DNA of 54,842 bases from Pseudanabaena sp. SR411 (GCF_002251945.1 NZ_NDHW01000127.1:30-54871); one strand, 5' to 3'. Shown: positions 32,654-41,653, numbered from the stretch's first letter. Program-made: numbers and translations. Notes: generated from the sequence alone by a model not told the origin.

Positions 32654-33010
32654 TTAAAGTTCTAAATACCTAACCAAAATCTGCTGTATCTCTTCCAATT
32701 GATTCGGATCTACTTGACCAAGACATTGAATCAATCTTCGTTTATCAAAAGTCATCGGATCGACACAGACCACAAAACAATTACTGCTAAGTCCATTTGT
32801 AATAGAAGGAACCAAAGGCACAATTACTGGAAGTAAGCGATCGCTAGGATTAGCAGAAGTTATCGGTAACACAGTTACCTTACTACGCTGATTAAAAGCA
32901 GTTCCAGAAATAATCACCGCAGGACGAGTTTTGCGAATTTCTGTACCAATCGAAGGATCGAAACTAACTAACCAGATACTTCCCAATCGATAACCGCCGC
33001 TTGCTGCCAT
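32654..33010 (-). CDS. MazF/PemK-family mRNA endonuclease toxin
   Basis: A 118-residue toxin with the MazF/PemK beta-barrel pattern. LGSIWLVSFDPSIGTEIRKT is followed by RPAVIISG, then KVTVLPITSANPSDR, VPLVPSITNGLSSNCFVVCV and DPMTFDKRRLIQCLGQV. RNA cleavage in this family uses the Arg in the RPAVI region and a Thr/Ser in the ITS strand, both present. Its gene overlaps the antitoxin gene by 43 bp, so it is translationally coupled. Confidence 0.9.
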   Translation of the reverse strand: MAASGGYRLGSIWLVSFDPSIGTEIRKTRPAVIISGTAFNQRSKVTVLPITSANPSDRLLPVIVPLVPSITNGLSSNCFVVCVDPMTFDKRRLIQCLGQVDPNQLEEIQQILVRYLEL

Positions 33011-33186
33011 GCTGCATCCTCATCATTTGTCAATTCATCCAACAACAAACAAGCCTCAACCATCGCCTGCTTTTCCTGCTGCTTCCGCCATGCTTGCAGT
33101 AACCCCTCAATGAGCCGACTACGATTTTCTACGCGATCGTCAACGTAATGGACTAACTCATCTGGAAGAGAAATAGATACTTTCAT
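32968..33186 (-). CDS. antitoxin of the MazEF-like pair (ribbon-helix-helix)
   Basis: A 72-residue protein. The N-terminus MKVSISLPDELVHYVDDRV is a ribbon-helix-helix DNA-binding start. The acidic C-terminal part (LLLDELTNDEDAAWQQAAVI) should block the toxin. It is encoded upstream of the toxin and overlaps it by 43 bp, and the pair probably autoregulates. Confidence 0.85.
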   Translation of the reverse strand: MKVSISLPDELVHYVDDRVENRSRLIEGLLQAWRKQQEKQAMVEACLLLDELTNDEDAAWQQAAVIDWEVSG

Positions 33187-33241
33187 AACTATTTTGTACT
33201 ACTCACAATACTACTGATGGTAGCACAAAACAAAAAACGAT

Positions 33242-33272
33242 CGCCTTTTGGAGAGATGATTAGTGCGATCGG
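33242..33272. repeat. HIP1-containing short repeat, copy 3
   Basis: CGCCTTTTGGAGAGATGATT followed by AGTGCGATCGG, between the pLGIC gene (ending at 33298) and the antitoxin gene start. Confidence 0.55.
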
Positions 33273-33297
33273 ATTAAAAAGAGCGATCAGCCTAAAT

Positions 33298-34404
33298 CTA
33301 TAATGCCAGCAAAATTACCCGTGAGACTAAAATTAATAGCGCCAATGGCAAACTCCATCGCAAAAAATTTGTTATTTCCGCAACCACATATTTGCCACCA
33401 AAAAATCTTTCCATTGCTGGATTCATGATCGTAAAGTTGATAGATAGACCTAAAAACTGGAAGGCAAATCCTAACCAAAGAACTTGAAAAAATACGCTAT
33501 CGATACTTAATGCTGGATAGCGGATCGATATAGTAAAACTGAGGGCAACCATCGTCAAAATACTACCTGACCAAGCAGAAATTCGTTTATCCAAGTCAGC
33601 ATTACTCCATAGAGCGATGATGGTTGGTACGAGCAACACTAAAGACAGAGGGATAAATACTCCTGGGATATGACTAGTGGGAATCCGTTTCACCATAGTT
33701 TGGGCTAATAATTGAGGATGAGATTCTCCATCTAAACCCTTAAAGTTAGAGAATAAGAAGTTGACATCACCAGTATGCCAACCTGATAATTGAATTTCCT
33801 GCGGTATGCCAGAAAAATCAATGTCATCCTGAGTCTGCCAGAAAACAACTTTATTACTGTTGTACCTAGATATCAGGCGAATTGGTAAAACTTGTTGGTC
33901 AAAAGGGAAATCCGCCAATTTATACTTAGCTTCAAACGTAGCAGTTAATCGCTGAAGATATACAACAGAACCATTAGCGTTTAAATATAGTTCTGATTCA
34001 GATTTTAGTGGCTTTTCCGCCAAATTAGCGATCGCGATTTGGGGATTCCAGATATTAGCGAGCTTAGCGATCGCCTCTTCGGCAATGAAGCTCTGCTCAT
34101 TAACACCTGTGTTTTTTGGATCAAAAGCTTGATTAGGATTCTGCCAACGTAAACGTAGATCAATATCTGCGGAGAACGTACCCGCAGCATCAGTTATTTT
34201 TGAGATGTTGTTAATCACTAAAGCAACCTCGACCTTAATCGGCTTTGGGACATTGCTTGGAAAAGCATTATTCGGCACAGTGACATTTGGCTTCACAGCA
34301 ACAATGGGAGCAGCTTCTTGAGAATAGCCACTTGCGGCTCCTATCCCTACAATCAATAGTAAGCAAAGCCCTAGCGTAAATAGAAAACGACGGAGATTAA
34401 TCAT
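33298..34404 (-). CDS. pentameric ligand-gated ion channel homologue (Cys-loop/GLIC type)
   Basis: A 368-residue protein with a signal peptide (1-28), an extracytoplasmic beta-rich domain (about 53-240) and four membrane helices (about 246-266, 272-296, 302-326 and 346-366). The key motif is FPFDQQVLPI (166-175), the FPFDxQ hallmark of the Cys-loop region. There is no flanking Cys pair, which is normal for bacterial members. SADIDLRLRWQNP fits the conserved beta-strand with WLRW, and the second helix follows DLDKRISAWSGSI and ends at a YP pair. The channel forms a pentamer in family members such as GLIC and ELIC. Its ligand and ion selectivity are unknown. It follows the dCache-HAMP gene after 21 bp in one operon. 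Confidence 0.88.
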   Translation of the reverse strand: MINLRRFLFTLGLCLLLIVGIGAASGYSQEAAPIVAVKPNVTVPNNAFPSNVPKPIKVEVALVINNISKITDAAGTFSADIDLRLRWQNPNQAFDPKNTGVNEQSFIAEEAIAKLANIWNPQIAIANLAEKPLKSESELYLNANGSVVYLQRLTATFEAKYKLADFPFDQQVLPIRLISRYNSNKVVFWQTQDDIDFSGIPQEIQLSGWHTGDVNFLFSNFKGLDGESHPQLLAQTMVKRIPTSHIPGVFIPLSLVLLVPTIIALWSNADLDKRISAWSGSILTMVALSFTISIRYPALSIDSVFFQVLWLGFAFQFLGLSINFTIMNPAMERFFGGKYVVAEITNFLRWSLPLALLILVSRVILLAL

Positions 34405-34425
34405 TGATTTTTAGCTATTCTTGCT

Positions 34426-35559
34426 CTATCCATTAATGTCTTGTTTTAATCCAATTAATCTTTGTTGGATTAGTTCCAAACTTCTAGCAATTTTCCCAAC
34501 TTCATCCCGACGAGAGGCAAGATCATCTATAGGTTTAGCAACATCATCGATCGCCATACTCGTGATGCAATTACCAACAGCAATCATCGGTCGCATCAAT
34601 AATCCATTAAATAAAATCGTCGCTGTTCCACCTAAAATGATTACAGCAAATAATGAAATGACCATAGCATTAATGAGAACAGCATTGGCTTGACTGGTTA
34701 AACCTTCAAAGCTTTTGCCAGCAACAACTACACCTATTTTCTTGCCTTTAAAATCCAGTAGTTGTAATAGAGCAACGCCATAGTCAACACCATCAATTTT
34801 TTGCAATTTTAAAGTCGTATCGTTGACCTTGCGCAACAAATCAGGGGAAACGAGCGATCGCACCAAACTCCAGTTAGTAGAACTTTCATTTCGTAAGCCC
34901 CCAATCACGCGATCGCTTTCGGGTGCAGGAAGTCCAGTCGCGACTTTCGTCATTAGATCGTTGTCAATAAATACTCCCAATTCAAAACCAGTTACTTGTT
35001 TGACCGCATCTAAAACACCGTTAAAACTCATGCCGACCTCAAAACTTCCAATCGCCCCTTGAGCATCAGCTATTGGTACAACCCCACGAATATTTAATCC
35101 ATGCCGACTTATTTCAACCCCACTTTGCGGTTCCTGTTTTTGATTAGTGATTAAGACTGTTTCGCGAAAACTACTCATATCTTCGCCATATTTTTTGAGG
35201 TAAAATAAACGCAAAAAGGATGTTGCTGGTGCTAAGTGGAAATGGGCTTCACGAACATCATAGCGATCGCGTTGAATCACAAAAGCGGGTAGAAGTATCT
35301 GAGCTAATTGATCACGATCTCTTGCCCGAAAAGCCTGTTGCACCGAAGGAAGTGATGCAACCATTTCTGCCCTAGACAAAGCTTTTTTTGTGTGCTCCTC
35401 AGTATATTTTTGAATTAAAGTAACCGTTGTGTTTAGTTCTGCTTTTTGATTATTCTCAATTGATTGTAAAGCAGTGGCATAAAAGAATAATGACAATGAC
35501 AGCGATGTAATCAAAGCAACTAAAGTAATCAGTAATGGAACTTTAATCCTTAACTGCAT
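34426..35559 (-). CDS. dCache-HAMP membrane sensor without output domain
   Basis: A 377-residue protein from ATG 35559; the frame extends to GTG 35616 but that start adds a Cys-rich segment before the membrane anchor. One membrane helix (7-30), an extracytoplasmic double-Cache domain (about 35-290), a second helix (about 294-318) and one HAMP unit (about 320-370), then the protein ends. AHFHLAPATSFLRLFYLKKY and GEDMSSFRETV match the dCache_3 pattern. No histidine kinase, cyclase or methyl-accepting module follows HAMP. The channel gene begins 21 bp further on. I infer that this protein senses a ligand and works through the channel or another partner. Confidence 0.8.
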   Translation of the reverse strand: MQLRIKVPLLITLVALITSLSLSLFFYATALQSIENNQKAELNTTVTLIQKYTEEHTKKALSRAEMVASLPSVQQAFRARDRDQLAQILLPAFVIQRDRYDVREAHFHLAPATSFLRLFYLKKYGEDMSSFRETVLITNQKQEPQSGVEISRHGLNIRGVVPIADAQGAIGSFEVGMSFNGVLDAVKQVTGFELGVFIDNDLMTKVATGLPAPESDRVIGGLRNESSTNWSLVRSLVSPDLLRKVNDTTLKLQKIDGVDYGVALLQLLDFKGKKIGVVVAGKSFEGLTSQANAVLINAMVISLFAVIILGGTATILFNGLLMRPMIAVGNCITSMAIDDVAKPIDDLASRRDEVGKIARSLELIQQRLIGLKQDING

Positions 35560-35653
35560 GAACCCATCCGAGAAAATTTCAAAATAATTTTCGCAATTAT
35601 AGCAGCTAAGTTCCACGTAACCTTGCTGTTATAATCTCTTGCTAAATGTCAAT

Positions 35654-35702
35654 TCAGCAATTCTCATTATAAAAAAGCAATCTCTATAATGAGAATTGCT
35701 GA
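35654..35702. terminator. hairpin between accA and the sensor-channel operon
   Basis: Arms 35654-35671 and 35685-35702 are perfect 18-bp complements with a 13-nt loop. It lies 95 bp upstream of the sensor gene's ATG and 146 bp after the accA stop codon. A second imperfect hairpin (CATGCAAACAAGTGT and its partner) is at about 35769-35800. These probably end the accA transcript. Confidence 0.55.
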
Positions 35703-35847
35703 CATCAATTCTCGAAAGTAAGTAACTATTTTGAACTTTGGGATGATACTAAGCTCAGCTAATACTCATGCAAACAAGTGTCGGTACATTTGTCTGCATG
35801 GGTATAGGGCTAAAAATCATTTGAGGCTTAGTATTTCAAGTCAAGTT

Positions 35848-36813
35848 TCAAGATTCGAGAAAAACGCCCATCTTACGGAACTTTTGATAACGTAGCTCTT
35901 GTAAATCTTCCACAGACAACTTACTTAAGCGATCGAGATTTTCGACTAGGGCAGCTTTGAGATTTTCCGCCGCCTGTAGTGGCAGACGATGCGCCCCACC
36001 GAGTGGCTCATCAATCACATAATCGACAATGCCCAAACGCTTCAAGTCAGGAGCCGTGATTTTTAACGCTTCCGCCGCCTTGCCAGCCTTTGCCGAGTCG
36101 CGCCACAAAATTGCTGCACAGGCCTCAGGAGTCGCCACCGTATAGACCGAGTTTTCAAACATCATGATGTGATCGCCAATGCCAATCCCCAAGGCTCCAC
36201 CCGATCCGCCTTCACCAATGACGGTACAGATAATTGGTACACCTAGACCAAACATTTGTCGTAAATTTGCGGCGATCGCCTCGCCTTGTCCCTGCTCCTC
36301 AGCCGATACTCCAGGGTATGCCCCAGGGGTATCAATCAAGGTAATAATTGGCAATTTAAAGCGATTTGCATGATCCATCAATCTTGATGCTTTGCGATAT
36401 CCCCCTGGGGAAGCCATGCCAAAGTTGCGGGTCATGTTGTCCTTAGTATCACGCCCCTTTTGATGCCCCAAAATAACTACAGGGCGATCACAAATTCTTG
36501 CTAACCCCCCAACTAAAGCTGGATCATCATTACCTCTGCGATCGCCATGTAGCTCCATCCACTCATCGGTTATGGCTTGCACATAGTCAAGGGTACTAGG
36601 GCGACGGGGATGCCTTGCAATTTGCATCCGTTGCATTGCACCCAATCCCGAAAAAATCTCTCGCCGCAAAAGCTCGGCTCGTTGCTCTAAAAGCTGAATC
36701 TGACCAACCATGTCCACATCGTTGTCATTCGCGAGTTCGCGGATTTGGGCGATACGGTTTTCTAGTTCAACGATGGGCTTTTCAAAGTCAAGCAGGATTT
36801 GGCGATCGGCCAT
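35848..36813 (-). CDS. accA: acetyl-CoA carboxylase carboxyltransferase subunit alpha
   Basis: The alpha subunit of the heteromeric acetyl-CoA carboxylase, the first step of fatty acid synthesis, 321 residues from ATG 36813. A frame extension to TTG 36840 is less likely, since the family normally starts with the sequence LLDFEKPI soon after Met. Visible motifs are [79 protein letters not shown] and [16 protein letters not shown]. accD is not in the window. It is a single gene. Confidence 0.97.
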   Translation of the reverse strand: MADRQILLDFEKPIVELENRIAQIRELANDNDVDMVGQIQLLEQRAELLRREIFSGLGAMQRMQIARHPRRPSTLDYVQAITDEWMELHGDRRGNDDPALVGGLARICDRPVVILGHQKGRDTKDNMTRNFGMASPGGYRKASRLMDHANRFKLPIITLIDTPGAYPGVSAEEQGQGEAIAANLRQMFGLGVPIICTVIGEGGSGGALGIGIGDHIMMFENSVYTVATPEACAAILWRDSAKAGKAAEALKITAPDLKRLGIVDYVIDEPLGGAHRLPLQAAENLKAALVENLDRLSKLSVEDLQELRYQKFRKMGVFLES

Positions 36814-36926
36814 GATGCAATTTTGTATAGTAGATACCAATTCTCAGATTAGCAGACAAAGGGATAGTTAAAAGCATATTTTAAAATTTATGAAAGAACT
36901 TCGTATTCAAGATCAAGTAGAACCTT

Positions 36927-36981
36927 AAACCCACAAAGATAAATGGCGGCGCTTCGCGCCGCCATTTATCTTTGTGGGTTT
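36927..36981. repeat. REP-like hairpin element, copy 3
   Basis: Arms 36927-36952 and 36956-36981 are perfect 26-bp complements with loop TTC. The arm starts AAACCCA, has the middle CAAAGATAAAT, and ends GGCGGCGC. TTGCTATA follows 5 bp later, the right outer half-site of the family; no clear left partner is visible. It lies between accA and cbiJ, which point away from each other. Confidence 0.75.
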
Positions 36982-37115
36982 TGAGTTGCTATAAATGACA
37001 AGCCGTGTTGCTGGTTTGCTCTGTACTTCGCGATCGCTTATTGACTAGAAAAGGGATAACATATAGCTCGCAACTTCAATAATCAGCAAGGCATAATTTC
37101 CCAATATTTCTAATC

Positions 37116-37859
37116 ATGAAAAAAGTTCTCATTTTGGGTGGCACTGGTGATGCTGTGAAACTCGCCGCTAAACTTGCCACTATTCCCGAAATAGAAGTAA
37201 TTAGCTCCCTCGCAGGGCGCACAAAAAAGCCAGCCGCTCTAGTTGGACAAGTTCGTATTGGTGGATTTGGTGGTGCAGAAGGATTAGCTCACTATTTACA
37301 AGAAAACTCAATTGATGTTCTCATTGATGCGACTCATCCCTGTGCAGGTCAAATAACCATTAACGGCGCGATCGCTACACAATCAGTTAACATTCCTCAC
37401 TTAATGCTCGTTCGTCCCCAATGGGAAAAAACAACTGGCGACAATTGGATTGAAGTAGAAAGTGTAGAAGCCGCAGCAAGTGCAATTCCTGAATCTGTAA
37501 ATCGCGTGTTTATTACATCAGGGAGACAACAACTAGAGCCTTTTTTACAGCGATCGCATATTAGCCCGCATATCTGGTACTTAATGCGCTCCATCGATCC
37601 GCCTGAAATTGAACTTCCTAATAGCAAAGTCTTGCTTGATCGTGGTCCATTTAGTTTAGAACAGGAACGAAAGTTATTGCGAAACTATCATATTGAAGCG
37701 ATCGTTAGTAAAAATAGTGGTGGCAATGCGACCTATGCCAAAATTACTGCGGCTAGAGAATTAGAAATTCCGATCATAATGGTGCAGCGTCCAGCCATGC
37801 CTATAGGTGAAAAGGTCACAAGTATCGAAGAGGCGATCGCATGGTTAAACCAGCTTTAG
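37116..37859 (+). CDS. cbiJ: precorrin-6A/cobalt-precorrin-6A reductase
   Basis: An NAD(P)H-dependent reductase of the corrin ring in cobalamin synthesis (CobK/CbiJ), 247 residues. It opens with VLILGGTGDAVKLAAKLA, has the family patterns IDATHPCAGQITINGA and RPQWEKTTGD, and ends with the C-terminal Rossmann half (VSKNSGGNATYAKITAAREL, IPIIMVQRP). No other cob genes lie in the window. No cobalamin riboswitch is evident in the 275 bp before it. Confidence 0.9.
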   Translation: MKKVLILGGTGDAVKLAAKLATIPEIEVISSLAGRTKKPAALVGQVRIGGFGGAEGLAHYLQENSIDVLIDATHPCAGQITINGAIATQSVNIPHLMLVRPQWEKTTGDNWIEVESVEAAASAIPESVNRVFITSGRQQLEPFLQRSHISPHIWYLMRSIDPPEIELPNSKVLLDRGPFSLEQERKLLRNYHIEAIVSKNSGGNATYAKITAARELEIPIIMVQRPAMPIGEKVTSIEEAIAWLNQL

Positions 37860-37892
37860 ATTTTTGAAAATGAATTGGGAAGCCACTTTTTT

Positions 37893-38020
37893 TAAATGTA
37901 TAGCAATAAAAGAGATAGCTAGAACAAATCAAACCCCAAATAAATGAAGGCGGCGCTTCGCGCCGCCTTCATTTATTTGGGGTTTATGTCCTAAGCAAAA
38001 CTTTCATTGCTATACATTTA
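37893..38020. repeat. REP-like hairpin element, copy 4
   Basis: Outer perfect inverted repeat TAAATGTATAGCAAT (37893-37907) and its complement (38006-38020). Inside lie AGAACA and TGTCCT, then perfect arms 37931-37956 and 37960-37985 with loop TTC. The arm starts AAACCCC, has the middle AAATAAATGAA, and ends GGCGGCGC. It lies between cbiJ and hemH. Confidence 0.8.
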
Positions 38021-38121
38021 AGATCAGCACAAAACGGTATAACGCTCCTGCCCCTAGTTATAATTAATGAAACTTGATCTTAATAACAGATCCAAAATTA
38101 TAAAGGGATATAGCGATTGAT

Positions 38122-39273
38122 ATGGGGCGACTAGGTGTTTTACTGCTGAACCTCGGCGGGCCAGACAAATTAGAAGATGTCCGCCCATTTTTGTATAACT
38201 TATTTTCTGACCCAGAAATTATTCGCTTGCCTTCGCCATTACTCCAAGCACCTTTGGCTTGGTTAATTTCGACCCTGCGTGCAAAAAAATCTCAGGAAAA
38301 TTACAAAAAAATTGGTGGCGGCTCACCATTACGGCGGATTACCGAAGCACAAGGAGCAGCATTGCGATCGCAGCTTCAGCAAAACGGTCATGATGTCCAT
38401 GTTTATTTGGGAATGCGCTACTGGCATCCTTTCACTGAAGAGGCGATCGCCCAAATCAAACGGGACAAAATTGAAGAATTAGTAATTTTGCCTTTATATC
38501 CCCAGTTTTCGATTAGCACCACAGGTTCTAGCTTTAGACTACTAGATCGGATTTGGAAAGCCGACCCCGAATTACAAAAAATCAAATATACAGTTGTTCC
38601 TTCTTGGTATAACAATTCAGGCTACTTGCAAGCAATGGCAAACTTGATTGCGACCAAACTCGATCAAGTTAAAAATCCTAACGAAGCCTATATTTTCTTT
38701 AGCGCTCATGGTGTACCTGTCAGCTACATCGAAGAAGCAGGTGATCCCTATCAAAAGGAAATCGAAACCTGTGCCGCACTGATTATGCAAAAACTTAATC
38801 GCCCCAACCCCTATAAGCTCGCCTATCAAAGTCGTGTGGGGCCAGTTGAATGGTTGCAGCCTTACACCGATGTGGCGATCGAGGAACTTGCCAAACAAGG
38901 TGTCAAGGAATTAGTTGTAGTTCCGATTAGCTTTGTATCGGAGCATATCGAAACCCTCGAAGAAATCGATATGGAATATCGTGAAATCGCTGAACATGCT
39001 GGCATTGAAACCTTTGCACGAGTTCCTGCCCCTGATACTGACCCCACTTTTATCCAAGCTTTAGCCGACGTAGTGATGAAAGCTTTAAGCGATCGCCCTA
39101 TAGCTTTTGCGGAAACGATCCAACCACAAAAGAATACCAAGCTATATCCTCAAGAGCGTTGGGAATGGGGAATGACCCAATCTGCCGAAGTTTGGAACGG
39201 ACGCTTAGCAATGTTAGGTTTTCTGATCTTGCTCCTAGAGCTTTGGCTAGGACGCGGACAAATCTTTCAATAA
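38122..39273 (+). CDS. hemH: ferrochelatase with C-terminal chlorophyll-binding-like helix
   Basis: The enzyme inserts Fe2+ into protoporphyrin IX to make heme, 383 residues. Core motifs are [54 protein letters not shown] with the catalytic His, and [19 protein letters not shown] with the second active-site Glu/His region. A linker and a single membrane helix follow: [18 protein letters not shown], with the CAB-like NGRxAM motif, as in cyanobacterial and plastid ferrochelatases. The helix anchors the enzyme and affects its interaction with chlorophyll or regulation by porphyrins. Confidence 0.96.
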   Translation: MGRLGVLLLNLGGPDKLEDVRPFLYNLFSDPEIIRLPSPLLQAPLAWLISTLRAKKSQENYKKIGGGSPLRRITEAQGAALRSQLQQNGHDVHVYLGMRYWHPFTEEAIAQIKRDKIEELVILPLYPQFSISTTGSSFRLLDRIWKADPELQKIKYTVVPSWYNNSGYLQAMANLIATKLDQVKNPNEAYIFFSAHGVPVSYIEEAGDPYQKEIETCAALIMQKLNRPNPYKLAYQSRVGPVEWLQPYTDVAIEELAKQGVKELVVVPISFVSEHIETLEEIDMEYREIAEHAGIETFARVPAPDTDPTFIQALADVVMKALSDRPIAFAETIQPQKNTKLYPQERWEWGMTQSAEVWNGRLAMLGFLILLLELWLGRGQIFQ

Positions 39274-39280
39274 ATTTTTC

Positions 39281-39315
39281 AATAAAAAAGGGGCGCTTAG
39301 CGCCCCTTTTTTATT
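39281..39315. terminator. bidirectional terminator, hemH / heme oxygenase
   Basis: Arms 39281-39296 and 39300-39315 with loop TTA, GC-rich core GGGGCGC, A-run on the left and T-run on the right. It lies in the 50 bp between two convergent genes. Confidence 0.9.
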
Positions 39316-39323
39316 GTTATTAA

Positions 39324-40058
39324 TTAGCTAGCAGCATTAGATTCACGACGAACAGAGGTGTTTTTGGGTTCACCCTTGATCTTCGTGATTAGAGAATTCC
39401 AGCCAAACTTAGTTAGAGCCAGTAACCAGTTACCTTCTAGCTCACGGAACATCGCCATGTTCATATGAAATGAAGCATTGGCTTCGTCCACAATCCGCTC
39501 AGCCGTTGCTGCGTCCACAGGCAAGGTATCCAGAGCTTCACGATAGCGTTTTTTGAATTCGCCATGATTGCGAATGTCATCAAACTCATAAAAAGCAGTC
39601 CCATCGCCTTCGTTCAAGCCCATCGACTCCTTCGCGATTTTTTTAAGGATTTGACCACCAGAAAGATCTCCCATGTAACGAGTGTAAGCATGAGCAACTA
39701 GCAACACAGGGTCATTAGCTGAGATCTCATGGATACGGGCAAGATACTTTTCGCAAGCAGGAGTGGGCTTTACTTCTTCGCGCCAGTTGGAGCCGAAGTA
39801 AAACAACATATCGAGTTCCAGACTCTTTTCACGCCACAATTCACGGTAATAAAGCTTGCTGAGAACAGGATCATTTTTGTGAACTTCAAACTCTGCTTCG
39901 ATCGCTTTGTAAACAAAGTAAAGGTTTCCGACGAGTCTGCTATAGGATGTCTTATCAACTACGCCCTTTAAAAAACATTTAATAAAATCGGTACTTTCGG
40001 CAGCCGAGTGAGATTTTTGTGTGCCTACACGCAAAAGAGTTGCTAAACCTTGACTCAT
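39324..40058 (-). CDS. ho1: heme oxygenase (biliverdin-producing)
   Basis: The enzyme opens heme to biliverdin IX-alpha, the first step to phycobilins, with ferredoxin as electron donor; 244 residues. The proximal heme ligand His17 lies in TQKSHSAAES. The distal helix carries YTRYMGDLSGGQILKKIA, the conserved GDLSGGQ motif. ANASFHMNMAMFRELEG is the usual family end. It converges on hemH across one shared terminator, so heme synthesis and heme breakdown genes face each other. Confidence 0.96.
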   Translation of the reverse strand: MSQGLATLLRVGTQKSHSAAESTDFIKCFLKGVVDKTSYSRLVGNLYFVYKAIEAEFEVHKNDPVLSKLYYRELWREKSLELDMLFYFGSNWREEVKPTPACEKYLARIHEISANDPVLLVAHAYTRYMGDLSGGQILKKIAKESMGLNEGDGTAFYEFDDIRNHGEFKKRYREALDTLPVDAATAERIVDEANASFHMNMAMFRELEGNWLLALTKFGWNSLITKIKGEPKNTSVRRESNAAS

Positions 40059-40433
40059 GGATTCTCCTAAACTTTTTTAATTAAAATAGTGTCTTTGCTC
40101 ATACTAGACAAAGCTTTGCACCGTCTAGCATGAATTTTAAATTAGTAATAAAAACAGCAATAAAAGCGATTATGGAAATATATGCTGGAATAAATTAATC
40201 AAAAATAATTGCAGGTCAATCAAAAACTGCGATCGCTGCTAAAGCCTCAAATCGACAGCATTTGACATAAGTTTCAATTATATAAGCCAACCCATAGACA
40301 AATTTCTAGTCTGTAACAAATTTTCATCTACCATCGCTCCCATATAATGTAGTCATGATCTCCTAAATTTGTATCAGCAAGAATTCTTGTAAAACAATAG
40401 GCTTACGTCTAGATGAACAAAATAAATTGCAAA

Positions 40434-40484
40434 ACTAAACCTGTAAAGTTGCGCTCCGCAGGAGCGCAACTTTACAGGTTTAGT
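40434..40484. repeat. perfect 24-bp hairpin in the ndhC upstream region
   Basis: Arms 40434-40457 and 40461-40484 with loop GCA. The flanks GAACAAAATAAATT and AATTTATTTTGTCC extend the inverted repeat on both sides with a small bulge, as in the REP-like family, but the core is TTGCGCTCC. The rest of the 498-bp gap (40059-40556) is AT-rich and holds the promoters of ho1 and ndhC. I see nothing else there. Confidence 0.65.
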
Positions 40485-40556
40485 GAATTTATTTTGTCCA
40501 AGTGCTTAAGGTACAACTTAGAATTTAGTCAAGCTAGCTTGAAGAGGTAATAAATT

Positions 40557-40916
40557 TTGGTTTTAAGCGGATACGAATACTTACTGGTATTCATCATCGT
40601 TTGTACGCTTGTCCCACTATCGGGGCTAGCACTATCGGCTCTGTTAAGCCCAAAACAATCGGGAGCCGCAGGTCGTACCACCTACGAGTCTGGCTGTGAA
40701 CCCATTGGGGGAGCTTGGATACAATTTAATATCCGTTATTATATGTTTGCACTTGCCTTCGTTATCTTTGACGTAGAAACGGTATTTCTATACCCTTGGG
40801 CAGTCGCATTTAGTAAACTAGGCTTGCTTGCTTTTGTGGAAGCATTAATCTTTATTAGCATTCTTGTATTAGGTCTAGTCTACGCTTGGAGAAAAGGAGC
40901 CTTAGAATGGTCATGA
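40557..40916 (+). CDS. ndhC: NAD(P)H-quinone oxidoreductase (NDH-1) subunit 3
   Basis: A small membrane subunit of the photosynthetic NDH-1 complex, 119 residues with three helices. The core motif [20 protein letters not shown] and [20 protein letters not shown] are diagnostic. The start is the TTG at 40557, giving the expected N-terminus VLSGYEY; GAGG lies about 9 nt upstream. It overlaps ndhK by 10 bp, the usual ndhC-ndhK-ndhJ order. Confidence 0.95.
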   Translation: MVLSGYEYLLVFIIVCTLVPLSGLALSALLSPKQSGAAGRTTYESGCEPIGGAWIQFNIRYYMFALAFVIFDVETVFLYPWAVAFSKLGLLAFVEALIFISILVLGLVYAWRKGALEWS

Positions 40917-41653
40917 AATCCGAAAACGTTGGTCTGGACTTCAGCATCGAAGAACAAACCCAACGCCTCATCAATCCCGCTGCTACACCACAAGTCACCC
41001 AAGACTTATCAAATAATGTCGTTTTGACTACCCTCAACGATCTTTACAACTGGTCGAGAATGTCTAGCCTCTGGCCAATGCTCTACGGTACTAGCTGCTG
41101 CTTCATCGAGTTTGCTGCCATGATTGGCTCCAGATTTGACTTCGATCGCTTTGGTCTACTGCCCCGTTCTAGTCCTCGTCAAGCCGACCTGATCATTACC
41201 GCAGGGACAGTCACCATGAAAATGGCTCCCGCGCTAGTGCGTCTCTATGAGCAGATGCAAGAACCGAAATACGTAATTGCGATGGGTGCTTGCACAATCA
41301 CAGGTGGCATGTTTAGCACCGACTCTTATACAACAGTGCGCGGTGTGGATAAGCTGATCCCCGTTGATGTGTATATCCCAGGTTGTCCGCCTCGTCCTGA
41401 AGCAATCATGGACGCGATCATCAAATTGCGTAAAAAAATCGGTACGGAAGGCTTTAAAGAAAGAGCTACCCTTGATCGCACCCATCGCTACTATGCGGTG
41501 AAGCATGAAATGAAGGTAGTTAGCCCAATCCTAACTGGACAATACCTAGAAATGCCTAGCCGTATGGCTCCACCTAAGGAATTAGTCGAGTCGGGTATTC
41601 CTTTGCCCGCTTTGCAAATGGCTCAGAAGGAGGTAGAAACCGTTGGCAGATAA
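40907..41653 (+). CDS. ndhK: NDH-1 subunit K (iron-sulfur N2 subunit)
   Basis: The subunit that carries the terminal [4Fe-4S] cluster N2 of the NDH-1 complex, 248 residues. Cluster cysteines are in [14 protein letters not shown] (CC), [15 protein letters not shown] and [15 protein letters not shown] choose ATG 40907 because AAGGAG lies 8 nt upstream; a TTG at 40886 is further upstream. It overlaps ndhC by 10 bp and ndhJ by 11 bp, which indicates translational coupling. Confidence 0.95.
   Translation: MVMKSENVGLDFSIEEQTQRLINPAATPQVTQDLSNNVVLTTLNDLYNWSRMSSLWPMLYGTSCCFIEFAAMIGSRFDFDRFGLLPRSSPRQADLIITAGTVTMKMAPALVRLYEQMQEPKYVIAMGACTITGGMFSTDSYTTVRGVDKLIPVDVYIPGCPPRPEAIMDAIIKLRKKIGTEGFKERATLDRTHRYYAVKHEMKVVSPILTGQYLEMPSRMAPPKELVESGIPLPALQMAQKEVETVGR

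Noticed and set aside
36841-37115. Cobalamin riboswitch before cbiJ
   Set aside because: No B12-box-like or conserved stem pattern could be found. The region is filled by a REP-like hairpin.
40886-40906. TTG start for ndhK
   Set aside because: AAGGAG lies 8 nt before ATG 40907. The upstream TTG has no such site and would add unusual residues.
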